A stretch of DNA of 64,000 nt from Armatimonadota bacterium (lineage in GTDB: Bacteria; Armatimonadota; UBA5829). How positions within the stretch are numbered: the first letter of the stretch is position 1; each line of letters begins with the position of its first letter. Where the stretch lies: contig JAMCYN010000080.1 of the NCBI GenBank assembly GCA_023474015.1, positions 1 through 64,000 of the forward strand. Direction: 5' to 3'. Positions 28,648 to 37,360 of the stretch are shown here, one piece after another. The notes beneath the pieces are model-generated. The model was not told where the DNA came from. It saw nothing but the letters and a program-made list of their open reading frames with translations, and ran no database searches. The translations under genes were made by a program, and so were the position numbers.

Positions 28648-29189
28648 AATTGACCTCCTTGGTCGTCGCTCATAATTGGTGTTTCCGTCAACTGTGGGGT
28701 CCTGCCATTGGTTCCAGGCAGCTTTTTCATGATTTCGATTCCAAACCCGATCAGCGCTTCAGTGTCGAGATTTGCCCAGCGGGTACCCGGGCGAATGCCT
28801 TCTCCGGATTGAGTCAAACCGATGCCGTGGGTCATCAAATAATCCGCCACAGGCTCAAATTCGTCTACATTGAAACGAATGTGATGGATGCCCGGACCGT
28901 GCTCCGCGAGATAGTCCGCCCATGCACTTGGGCCTTCCATGGGCTGAATCAACTCCAGTTCTATGGACCCAATCTCAGCGAAAGCCATTCGCGCGGTGAA
29001 CTTCGCGGGCTCGCCGTAATAACTCCTGCGCAAGTCGCTTCTGTCTGGGGATGGCCAGTCGAACACTCGGAAAGGACCTAGCCCGAAAACCTCCGACAGA
29101 GCCTTTATGGTGGCTGCGACATCTTCCACCACGACGCCGACCTGCACGAAATCGTTGAAGAACTTCCTCGGCTCAATATTGTCGGTCAT
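28644..29189 (-). CDS. VOC (glyoxalase/methylmalonyl-CoA-epimerase fold) protein
   Basis: Two beta-alpha-beta-beta-beta motifs are visible: FNDFVQVGVVVEDVAATIKA at the start, and HGPGIHHIRFNVDEFEPVADYL in the second half, with His and Glu metal-ligand candidates (IELELIQPMEG; ALIGFGIEIM). At 181 aa it resembles methylmalonyl-CoA epimerase or sugar-lyase VOC proteins. The start is ATG 29189 behind CAGGAGAAG. It is the first gene of a two-gene operon with the SDR, under the divergently placed LacI-type regulator. Confidence 0.8.
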   Translation of the reverse strand: MTDNIEPRKFFNDFVQVGVVVEDVAATIKALSEVFGLGPFRVFDWPSPDRSDLRRSYYGEPAKFTARMAFAEIGSIELELIQPMEGPSAWADYLAEHGPGIHHIRFNVDEFEPVADYLMTHGIGLTQSGEGIRPGTRWANLDTEALIGFGIEIMKKLPGTNGRTPQLTETPIMSDDQGGQL

Positions 29190-29223
29190 TCGGCTTCTCC
29201 TGTTTGTTTGCGTTGCCGGTAAA

Positions 29224-29280
29224 GGCCACCGGTCGCCTGCATTTGTGTGATTAATACCATGCAGTGACGAGGGTTGTCAA
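29224..29280 (-). promoter_or_regulatory. LacI-controlled promoter of the VOC-SDR operon
   Basis: On the minus strand TTGACA (29275-29280) and TATTAA (29251-29256) are 18 bases apart. Downstream of the -10 lies the 14-bp near-palindrome GGCCACCGGTCGCC (29224-29237, plus-strand reading), with the central CG typical of LacI-family operators. The same 14 bases recur at the larA promoter. Confidence 0.75.
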
Positions 29281-29305
29281 TGGTTGTATTCGGAAATTGT
29301 GGAGA

Positions 29306-30322
29306 TCAAAGCTTTCTGGGCGGCGCGGTGGATGATCTTAAGACGAGTTCAACATCCATAACCTCTGTCTTTGCCGGAACGTCCTCTTCGCCAAGCATTC
29401 GCAGAAGCGTCTCAGCGCCTCTACTTGCCATCTTCTCAAATGGATAACGTAAGGTCGTCAGCGGCACTTTCAGCGCATTGCTTCGCCATACGTCTCCGAA
29501 CCCGATGATTGATACGTCTTCCGGAACCGACAGCCCCGCCGAAAACACCGCGTCCATTGCGCCCAGCGCGACGACATCCTGGCGCGTGACGACCGCCGTG
29601 GGCGGGTTCTTGTGTTTCAGCAAGCGCGCCATCACTTGCGCCCCGGATTCCTCGCTCAAGTCTGTTTCGACGATGGACGACTGCCCGGTGGGGATCCCGG
29701 CGTTTTTCATCGCATCCAAGAATCCCCTTGCTCTCTCACGGCTATGTTCGGAGGCAAGCGGAATTGCAAGGTAGACAATGCGCCGGTGTCCGAGGGAGAT
29801 GAGATGCTCCGCAGCGAGGCGAGTGGGAGCGTAATCATCACACACGATTTGTGGCACGTTGAGTCCTCTCATGGGCTGGTTTATGATAACCAGTTTTACT
29901 CCCTGCCTTACGATTTCCTGAAATGCACTGAAATCGTGATCGCTTGTGCTTAACACCGCAATAATGCCGGGTACGCGATGCGCGGCTATCTGATCAAGCG
30001 CAATACGCTCACCCTGCTCCGACCTCGAAGGTTTTGTAAAGAGCATAAGATAGCCTTGTTCACTGAGGGCTTGTTCTATAGGGTCGATAGTCAGGTGGAA
30101 TGCAGGCATAATACCCGGGCTGGCGAATACCCCAATAAACTGCGACTGGCCACACGATAGGCTTCTAGCGAGCTGGTTTGTCCGATAGTTCATCTCCTCC
30201 GCCATATTTCTGATCTTCGCTTGAGTCTCGGCACTGGCTCGCCCTCCCCCCCGGAGCACTCTGCACACGGTTGCTTTGTGAACTCCCACCGCCCGAGCTA
30301 TATCAGCGCTTGTAACACCCAT
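29306..30322 (-). CDS. LacI-family transcriptional regulator
   Basis: The N-terminal helix-turn-helix MGVTSADIARAVGVHKATVCRVL is followed by the hinge RTNQLARSLSCGQ and a periplasmic-binding-protein-like effector domain (FIGVFASPG, PQIVCDDYAPTRLAAEHLISLGHRRIVYL, VSIIGFGDVWRSN). At 338 aa it is full length. It probably represses the VOC-SDR and larA-E1 operons through the shared operator GGCCACCGGTCGCC and is relieved by a sugar-like inducer. A third palindrome, CTGGAC-N3-GTCCAG, lies in its own leader. Confidence 0.92.
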   Translation of the reverse strand: MGVTSADIARAVGVHKATVCRVLRGGGRASAETQAKIRNMAEEMNYRTNQLARSLSCGQSQFIGVFASPGIMPAFHLTIDPIEQALSEQGYLMLFTKPSRSEQGERIALDQIAAHRVPGIIAVLSTSDHDFSAFQEIVRQGVKLVIINQPMRGLNVPQIVCDDYAPTRLAAEHLISLGHRRIVYLAIPLASEHSRERARGFLDAMKNAGIPTGQSSIVETDLSEESGAQVMARLLKHKNPPTAVVTRQDVVALGAMDAVFSAGLSVPEDVSIIGFGDVWRSNALKVPLTTLRYPFEKMASRGAETLLRMLGEEDVPAKTEVMDVELVLRSSTAPPRKL

Positions 30323-30340
30323 TCTTTTCCCCTCACTAAG

Positions 30341-30398
30341 CTGGACTCTGTCCAGAGCCTATATATCTACTCATATCGCTTCTCAAGCATTCTGTCAA
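30341..30398 (-). promoter_or_regulatory. Promoter and palindrome upstream of the lacI-type gene
   Basis: TTGACA (30393-30398) and TATGAG (30370-30375) are 17 bases apart on the minus strand. A perfect inverted repeat CTGGACTCTGTCCAG (30341-30355) lies downstream, where a repressor or other factor could bind. It does not match the ACCGGT operators. Confidence 0.6.
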
Positions 30399-30443
30399 GT
30401 AATTCAGCCGCACCGCACCGCGGAAAGCTTGATTGTCTGGCCC

Positions 30444-30493
30444 TTGACAAAGGGGCCTACTGTGGGGTAAAGTGACGATGGCCACCGGTCGCC
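30444..30493 (+). promoter_or_regulatory. LacI-controlled promoter of larA-E1alpha-E1beta
   Basis: TTGACA (30444-30449) and TAAAGT (30468-30473) are separated by 18 bases. The operator GGCCACCGGTCGCC (30480-30493) begins six bases after the -10, so it covers the start site. It is identical to the operator at 29224-29237. Confidence 0.75.
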
Positions 30494-30529
30494 CTGCGTC
30501 CTTACGTGACTCTCCAAGGAGCTTTGTTG

Positions 30530-31789
30530 ATGATTCATGAGTTTCCATATAGCGACTTTCCCGCCATAAACATACCGGAATCGTGCGAGGTGAATGTGTA
30601 CAGACAGCTCACCCGTCCGAGGGACAAAAGGGACTCTGAGATCGTGCGGGATGCGCTGCATTCTCCCATCGGATGCGCAATGTTAAGCCAAGAAGTTAAG
30701 GCTGGGATGCGTGTCACTATTGCTGTCGACGACAGCAGCCGAACGACACGGACCAATTTAATGCTCCCACTGGTGCTTGATGAGCTGTGTGAAGCTGGTG
30801 TGCCGCGCGATGACATCACAATTCTAATCGCGTTGGGGACACATCGGCCCATGACCAGGGAGGAAATGGAACAGAAATACACGCCCGAGGTCGCGGCCAA
30901 TTATCGCATAGTCAACCCGGACTGGAAAGACAAAAGCTGCTACAAAGAGGTTGGACTCTCGTCTCGTGGTTTTCCTATCCGAGTGCACTCCGAGGTTTCG
31001 GATGCGGATTTCGTTATCGGCGTTGGACAGACCATAGCTCATATGATCGCGGGCTTTGGCGGAGGCGGAAAAATCATCGTCCCCGGCTGCGCCGATGGCG
31101 ACACTGTGGGACTGGTTCACTGGCTATCGAACGAGGTGGCTGAGGGCAAGCTGTATGCTCAACGGGAGAACGCCGTCCGCGATGCCATCGATGAGTTCGC
31201 TCTGAAGGCCGGTCTTAAGTTTATCCTCAATGATGTGCCTGACGGAGACGGGCACCATCTCGCGGGAGCGTTCGCGGGACATCCTATCCATGCGCACCGG
31301 ACGGCCTGCGACGCGGCGCGAAGAATATGCGAGGTGAAAATTCGCGAGAAGGCCGATATAGTGGTCGCGGACGCATACCCGGCCGACTTGGACTTCTGGC
31401 AGGCTCTTAAAGGACTCAACGTTGCCTATGGCGCGGTCAAGGACGGCGGCACGGTGATACTCGTGACCCCCTGCCTTGAAGGCGCAAGCTCCCAACACGA
31501 CGAGCTTACAACGGTCGGTTACGTTCGCACGGAACAGATACGCCGAATGGTCGAACAGGGCAGGCTGGACAAGTGCATTGGTGGGAACCTCTTCCTTGGA
31601 GCGCAATTGCTTGACAGGGCGCGGGCAATTCTGGTCACCAGGGGAATCTCAAAAAACGACACACAGGCAATGGGCTTTGCGTGGGCTCCTGATCCGTCTG
31701 CCGCTTTGGAGATGGCTCTGGCTCGGCATGGCCGGTCGGCAAGTGTAAACGTATTGTACAAGGCATCCAAGATGATATGCACCCTATAA
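30530..31789 (+). CDS. larA: LarA-family nickel-pincer racemase/epimerase (lactate racemase homologue)
   Basis: The N-terminal DUF2088 domain contains TIAVDDSSRTTRTNLMLP and ALGTHRPMT. The cofactor-attaching region reads AHMIAGFGGGGKIIVPG, with the Lys that in lactate racemase carries the nickel pincer. At 419 aa it matches the family length. Relatives racemise lactate or epimerise other 2-hydroxy acids, and the neighbouring sugar enzymes favour a sugar-acid substrate. No larB, larC or larE for cofactor synthesis is in the window. ATG 30530 has AAGGAG eight bases upstream. It is first in an operon with E1 alpha and beta. Confidence 0.88.
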   Translation: MIHEFPYSDFPAINIPESCEVNVYRQLTRPRDKRDSEIVRDALHSPIGCAMLSQEVKAGMRVTIAVDDSSRTTRTNLMLPLVLDELCEAGVPRDDITILIALGTHRPMTREEMEQKYTPEVAANYRIVNPDWKDKSCYKEVGLSSRGFPIRVHSEVSDADFVIGVGQTIAHMIAGFGGGGKIIVPGCADGDTVGLVHWLSNEVAEGKLYAQRENAVRDAIDEFALKAGLKFILNDVPDGDGHHLAGAFAGHPIHAHRTACDAARRICEVKIREKADIVVADAYPADLDFWQALKGLNVAYGAVKDGGTVILVTPCLEGASSQHDELTTVGYVRTEQIRRMVEQGRLDKCIGGNLFLGAQLLDRARAILVTRGISKNDTQAMGFAWAPDPSAALEMALARHGRSASVNVLYKASKMICTL

Positions 31790-31829
31790 AAATATACACT
31801 ACCGCCTCGTGACAGTGAAGGGAGACAAG

Positions 31830-32819
31830 ATGAAAACGGAGGCGAAATTGATTCCCAATAAAAAGCTGGACGCAGCCGGACTGATGCGACTCTATACGCA
31901 GCTCGTGCGCCTGCGGGCATTCGAGGAGCGCGTCAAGGAAATATACATGGCGACGCTCATGCCCGGTTTGGCGCACGTCTACATCGGAGAGGAGGCCGTC
32001 GCGGCGGGCGTGTGCCAGGCATTAAGAGATGACGACTACGTTACCAGCACCCATCGGGGACACGGTCACTTCTTGGCGAAAGGCGGCGATCCCAAGGTTA
32101 TGATGGCGGAGATAATGGGCCGGGAAACGGGCTACTGCCGGGGCAAGGGCGGCTCGATGCACATAGCGGACCTCTCGCTCGGGATAATCGGCGCGAATGG
32201 AATAGTCGGGGCAGGAATGCCGATTGCCACCGGCGCGGCGCTGTGGCTGAAAATGAGCGGCAAGGACGGCATCGTTGCATGTTTCTTCGGAGACTCCGCA
32301 TCCAACCAGGGGATGTTCCATGAGGCTCTGAATATGGCGTCGACCTGGCGGTTGCCGGTGGTATTTGTCTGCGAGAACAACCTCTATGGGATCTCGGTGC
32401 GTCAGGACAGGCATCAGAATATCGCCGATATCGCCGACAGGGCGGTCGGTTACGGAATCCCTGGAGAGGTGGTCGACGGTACGGATGTGCTTGCGGTATA
32501 TGAAGCAACTGCTCGTGCCGCCCAGCGTGCCAGGAGCGGTGGAGGGCCCAGCCTGATCGAGTGCAAGTGCTATCGTTGGCTCGGCCACCACGCCGGCGAT
32601 CCCGCTCACTACCGCCCGGAGGGTGAACCCGAAGCCTGGAAGAAGCGCTGCCCGGTATCGCTCTTCAGGGATAGGCTGATCTTGGAGGGGGTACTCGACG
32701 AGAACCAGAACCGGCAAATTCTTGAATCCGCGACCGCGGAGATGCTTGAAGCCCAGGATTGGGGAATGCAGCAGCCTTGGCCACTGCCGGAAGAGGCACT
32801 GGAGGACGTTTATGCCTAG
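31830..32819 (+). CDS. acoA: Pyruvate/acetoin dehydrogenase E1 component, alpha subunit
   Basis: This thiamine-diphosphate enzyme oxidatively decarboxylates a 2-oxo acid or cleaves acetoin. TSTHRGHGHFLAKG and the ThDP/Mg motif GDSASNQGMFHEALNMAS followed by VVFVCENN are diagnostic, and RWLGHHAGDP is the phosphorylation-loop region. It is 329 aa. ATG 31830 (MKTEAKLIPNKK) has AAGGGAG five bases upstream. E2 and E3 subunits are absent, so the pair must borrow them from elsewhere or act alone. It shares the LarA operon, which suggests a 2-oxo acid made from a 2-hydroxy acid. Confidence 0.9.
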   Translation: MKTEAKLIPNKKLDAAGLMRLYTQLVRLRAFEERVKEIYMATLMPGLAHVYIGEEAVAAGVCQALRDDDYVTSTHRGHGHFLAKGGDPKVMMAEIMGRETGYCRGKGGSMHIADLSLGIIGANGIVGAGMPIATGAALWLKMSGKDGIVACFFGDSASNQGMFHEALNMASTWRLPVVFVCENNLYGISVRQDRHQNIADIADRAVGYGIPGEVVDGTDVLAVYEATARAAQRARSGGGPSLIECKCYRWLGHHAGDPAHYRPEGEPEAWKKRCPVSLFRDRLILEGVLDENQNRQILESATAEMLEAQDWGMQQPWPLPEEALEDVYA

Positions 32820-33807
32820 GGAGCTTACGCAAGCCGAGGCGCTTCGTGAGGCGCTGTGCGAAGAGATGCGCAAGGACAAGCGAGTGTTCGTAATGGGTGA
32901 AGATGTTGGGGTGATGGGAGGAATATTCACCGTTACCAAGGGCTTGATGGAGGAGTTTGGCGAGGAACGCGTGCGGGACACTCCCATCTCCGAAAATGGC
33001 TTCACGGGGGCAGGTCTGGGCGCTGCGATAGTCGGCGGGCGACCGGTCGTCGAATTGATGTTCGGCGACTTTGCCGCGGTTGCGATGGATGCGCTCGTAA
33101 ACCAGATCGCCAAGGCGAGGTATATGTCCGGTGGTAAGGTAAGAGCGCCGCTGGTCGTGCGGCTCACCATAGGCGCGCGTGGCTCCACTGCTGCCCAGCA
33201 CTCACAAAGCCCGCACGCGTGGTTCGTGCATACACCAGGGCTCTATGTGGCCGCTCCGTCGACCCCCGCCGACTGTAAGGGCTTGCTCACGAGCGCCATA
33301 CGTGATGAGAACCCAGTCATTTTCTGCGAGCACAAGAAGCTCTATTTTGTGAAGGGTCAGGTGCCTGATGGCGAGTATGTGATTCCCCTCGGAGTGGCCG
33401 ACATCAAGCGGCCCGGCAGGGATGTGACGGTTGTCGCAATCTCGATAATGGTTCATCGAGCACTGGCCGTCGCGGACAGGCTCGCGGTGGAGGGGATCGA
33501 GTTGGAAGTGGTCGACCCTCGCACATTGGTTCCGATGGATTGGGAAACGATCTTCCGATCTGTCCGCAAGACTGGACGCTTAGTGATAATGGATGAGGGG
33601 CCTTTCACGGGCGGGGTGGCCGCTGAGATTGCCGCAAGGGTCGGCAGAGATTGTTTCGACTACTTGGATGCTCCTATTGAACGAGTTTGCGCGACTGATA
33701 CACCGATTCCCTTCAGCCCGCCAATGGAGGACTTTGTGATACCGCAAGAGGCAGATTTGGAGGAGGCGGTCAGGCGCGTCCTGGGGATTGGGCAAAGCCC
33801 CAAATAG
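32812..33807 (+). CDS. acoB: Pyruvate/acetoin dehydrogenase E1 component, beta subunit
   Basis: This is the partner of the preceding gene. The transketolase pyrimidine domain begins LTQAEALREALCEEM, followed by VFVMGEDVGVMGGIFTVTKG, PISENGFTGAGLGAA and VRLTIGARGSTAAQHSQS. The C-terminal domain contains LEVVDPRTLVPMDWETI. It is 331 aa. The start ATG 32812 overlaps the alpha-subunit stop (ATGCCTAG), so translation is coupled. The ThDP site forms between the alpha and beta chains. It is the last gene of the LacI-controlled operon. Confidence 0.9.
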   Translation: MPRELTQAEALREALCEEMRKDKRVFVMGEDVGVMGGIFTVTKGLMEEFGEERVRDTPISENGFTGAGLGAAIVGGRPVVELMFGDFAAVAMDALVNQIAKARYMSGGKVRAPLVVRLTIGARGSTAAQHSQSPHAWFVHTPGLYVAAPSTPADCKGLLTSAIRDENPVIFCEHKKLYFVKGQVPDGEYVIPLGVADIKRPGRDVTVVAISIMVHRALAVADRLAVEGIELEVVDPRTLVPMDWETIFRSVRKTGRLVIMDEGPFTGGVAAEIAARVGRDCFDYLDAPIERVCATDTPIPFSPPMEDFVIPQEADLEEAVRRVLGIGQSPK

Positions 33808-33816
33808 CTCCTGAAA

Positions 33817-34539
33817 TCACTTAGCGCTTGGTCGATATGGAATCGTCTTCATCAGGTCCAGCGACCCGGTAAGGGTCAGGAGGCCGGGCGATATCGCCGC
33901 GGAGTCTATCCTGGCGTCGTAGCCGATATCATTCGCGTCGAATATCGTGTCCAGCCTCGCCTCCAGCAAGTCACGAGCGAAACCCGGCGCGCCGACCCCG
34001 GCTACCTTGAGGCTCGTAAAGTTCAGCGCGAGCATGCGCCGCTCCCTGACCTCTAGCTCGGCGTCGACCTGAACTCCTGCCCTAAGCCTGGAGATACCGG
34101 GCTTGGCGGACACCGTCAGGAAACCTTGGCGCAGCGCGACTTTCAGTCCCGTCACGTCCGGGTACCTGCCCGTGAGATAGCGGCAAAGCTCGGACTGATC
34201 GAGCGAGGCGCAATAGGAAGTGGTCCCGACCCTGTTGAGCTTTTTGCTGTCCGTGTCGACCGCGAGGTCCCTGATCCTGACATCCAGCCGGGCGAGGGTC
34301 ATTTTATTCGACAGCCTAACGCCGATGCCGACGATATCCAGGCCGTCCAGCTTGCCGTTGACCATTCTCAGAGTCGGCCCGTACGCTCTGACCTTATAGG
34401 ACACCGCCGGCCCGATCATCTCGGTCATGCTCTTCGCTACCGAGCTCTCGATCTGCCGACGGACCATGTTTCCACCGCAGCCTATGATCCCGGCCGCCAG
34501 CGCGACCACGAAAGTCAGCAAGATTAAGTTTCGCCTCAT
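33817..34539 (-). CDS. DUF2993 (LmeA-like) lipoprotein
   Basis: The signal peptide ends in a lipobox IIGC (around residue 20), so it is probably anchored to a membrane as a lipoprotein. The following 210 residues, with RQIESSVAKSMTEMIG, then LDGLDIVGIGVRL and DVRIRDLAV, fit DUF2993/LmeA, whose members are tubular lipid-binding proteins, one of them a cell-wall mannan-elongation factor in mycobacteria. It is 240 aa. It begins directly after the LemA stop codon (TAGATG), so the two are cotranscribed. The lipid role is inference from the family. Confidence 0.78.
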   Translation of the reverse strand: MRRNLILLTFVVALAAGIIGCGGNMVRRQIESSVAKSMTEMIGPAVSYKVRAYGPTLRMVNGKLDGLDIVGIGVRLSNKMTLARLDVRIRDLAVDTDSKKLNRVGTTSYCASLDQSELCRYLTGRYPDVTGLKVALRQGFLTVSAKPGISRLRAGVQVDAELEVRERRMLALNFTSLKVAGVGAPGFARDLLEARLDTIFDANDIGYDARIDSAAISPGLLTLTGSLDLMKTIPYRPSAK

Positions 34540-35103
34540 CTAGAAGCTCACCTTCACATTCTCTCTCGCCGCGTCGTCCATCGGGAAATAATCGTTCTCC
34601 TTGAAGCCAAAGCTCGAGGCGATGATGTTCGACGGGAAGCTCTGGATAAGCGTGTTGTAGCTCATAACCGTGTCGTTGTAGAACTGACGCGAATATGCGA
34701 TCTTGCTTTCCGTGCCGGAGATCTCTTCCTGGAGCATGCGGAAGTTCTCGTTGGCCTTGAGTTCCGGATAGGCCTCCGCCACGGCGAACAGGCTCTTAAG
34801 CGCGCCGGTTATCTGGTTCTGAGCCTCGCCCTGCTCCTTGACGCCCTGCGCGCTCATCATCGACGCGCGGGCCTTGGTCACGTTCTCGAATACTTCCTTC
34901 TCGTGCGATGCGTAACCCTTGACCGTCTCCACCAGGTTCGGAATGAGATCGTAGCGCCGCTTGAGTTGAACGTCGATCTGCGACCAGGCGTTCTCGATGC
35001 GATTGCGCAGGCCCACGAGCTGGTTGTACTTGAACACGATCCAGAGTATGCCCAGGATTACTATGACGAAGATCACAAGCAATGCGGTTCCAATATCCAT
35101 CAT
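34540..35103 (-). CDS. lemA: LemA-family protein
   Basis: An N-terminal membrane segment ([18 protein letters not shown]) is followed by the helical LemA body: [33 protein letters not shown], then [17 protein letters not shown] and [13 protein letters not shown]. At 187 aa it is full length. The function of LemA is poorly known; it often accompanies membrane proteases and stress proteins. It is cotranscribed with the DUF2993 lipoprotein, and an M29 peptidase lies upstream. Confidence 0.9.
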   Translation of the reverse strand: MMDIGTALLVIFVIVILGILWIVFKYNQLVGLRNRIENAWSQIDVQLKRRYDLIPNLVETVKGYASHEKEVFENVTKARASMMSAQGVKEQGEAQNQITGALKSLFAVAEAYPELKANENFRMLQEEISGTESKIAYSRQFYNDTVMSYNTLIQSFPSNIIASSFGFKENDYFPMDDAARENVKVSF

Positions 35104-35215
35104 GCCACCACCCTTAGCGGTCTATTTGATCATTAGTCTATACTATTCGACGCGCATGTGCAAAGTTCCCCTCGAAGGAAGGGAATTCTCATCGCGATTA
35201 AGTCCCTTCGAGTCG

Positions 35216-36331
<1,116 letters not shown>

Positions 36332-36375
36332 TTACACAGCCTCCCAGGAAACGAGGGCGCAGAAGGGAAAATGAA

Positions 36376-36454
36376 GAATGCAGAATGCAGATTGCAGAAT
36401 GGGGAAGGGACCTCCCTTCATTCTGCATTCTGCACTCATCATTCTGCATTCTCC
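36376..36454. repeat. Heptad-arm hairpin (GAATGCA unit)
   Basis: Arm 1 is GAATGCA twice, then GATTGCA and GAAT (36376-36400). The core is GGGGAAGGGACCTCCCTTC. Arm 2 has five units, ATTCTGC twice, ACTCATC, ATTCTGC and ATTCTCC (36420-36454). The period is exactly seven throughout, and the arms are inverse complements. It lies between divergent M29 and rhomboid genes. Confidence 0.8.
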
Positions 36455-36545
36455 TTCCGTTGCTTCCTTCGTAAAATGATACCACTTAAAGCCGGTATTA
36501 TGGTAGAATTGACGCGGCCAAAATTGGGCCGGAGACAGGAAACTT

Positions 36546-37310
36546 ATGATTCCACTAGCTGATGAGAACACTTCACGGCTTAAACCGTATGTAGTATATA
36601 TACTGATCGCTTTGAACGTGCTGGTGTATCTGGCCGATATTTTGGGTGCAAAGGCCGTGCAATACTGGTCGATGGTACCCTATTCGGTGGTGCACGATTT
36701 GCGCGTGGCGCCGCTGTTCAGCCAGACCGGCCAGATGGTGGGTTATGCCAAGCTACCCGGAGTCGGCCCGCATCCGCAGTGGATAACGATATTCACGTCG
36801 ATGTTCATGCACGGCAGCCTGATGCACATAGGCGGGAATATGCTTTACCTCTGGATCTTCGGAAACAACATCGAGGAAGCGCTCGGGCATGTCAAGTTCC
36901 TGCTCTTCTACATAGCGGCCGGGGTGCTCGCCGCGCTGGCGCACATGTACAGCAATATCGACTCGATCATACCCACGGTCGGCGCGAGTGGCGCGATAGC
37001 GGGGGTTCTTGGCGCGTATCTGGTGCTGTACCCACGCAACAGCGTGCGGACTCTGCTGATGCTGGGCTGGTTCTGGGACATAGTCGAAATCCCGGCGGTG
37101 TATGTGTTGGGGGTGTGGTTCCTGTTGCAGCTTACCGGAACGCTGGGAACCGGAGGTCTGCAGGGCGGCGGGGTCGCATACTGGGCGCACGTGGGCGGGT
37201 TCGTATCGGGCGCGATATTGATCTTCGCATTCGGCGGCAGACACGACTCAAGGCCGCGACAGCAGCGGCTGCATCGCTATGACGAGGATAGGCCGCGGTT
37301 TAGAGATTAG
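36546..37310 (+). CDS. Rhomboid-family intramembrane serine protease
   Basis: This polytopic membrane protein is 254 aa with six hydrophobic segments. FTSMFMHGSLMHIGGNMLYLWIFG is the conserved loop-and-helix region, GASGAIAGVLGAYL holds the catalytic Ser, and YWAHVGGFVSGA the catalytic His. It cleaves transmembrane substrates; the target is unknown. GGAGACAGGAAACTT provides the ribosome site. The last codons and stop run into a short heptad repeat. Confidence 0.92.
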   Translation: MIPLADENTSRLKPYVVYILIALNVLVYLADILGAKAVQYWSMVPYSVVHDLRVAPLFSQTGQMVGYAKLPGVGPHPQWITIFTSMFMHGSLMHIGGNMLYLWIFGNNIEEALGHVKFLLFYIAAGVLAALAHMYSNIDSIIPTVGASGAIAGVLGAYLVLYPRNSVRTLLMLGWFWDIVEIPAVYVLGVWFLLQLTGTLGTGGLQGGGVAYWAHVGGFVSGAILIFAFGGRHDSRPRQQRLHRYDEDRPRFRD

Positions 37311-37332
37311 AGGTTGGATGTTAGAGGTTAGA
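37305..37332. repeat. Heptad repeat, single arm (GGTTAGA unit)
   Basis: GATTAGA, GGTTGGA, TGTTAGA and GGTTAGA follow each other without gaps and include the rhomboid stop codon. Confidence 0.5.
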
Positions 37333-37360
37333 ACGTGAGAGTTCGAGGTCAGGCGAACAG

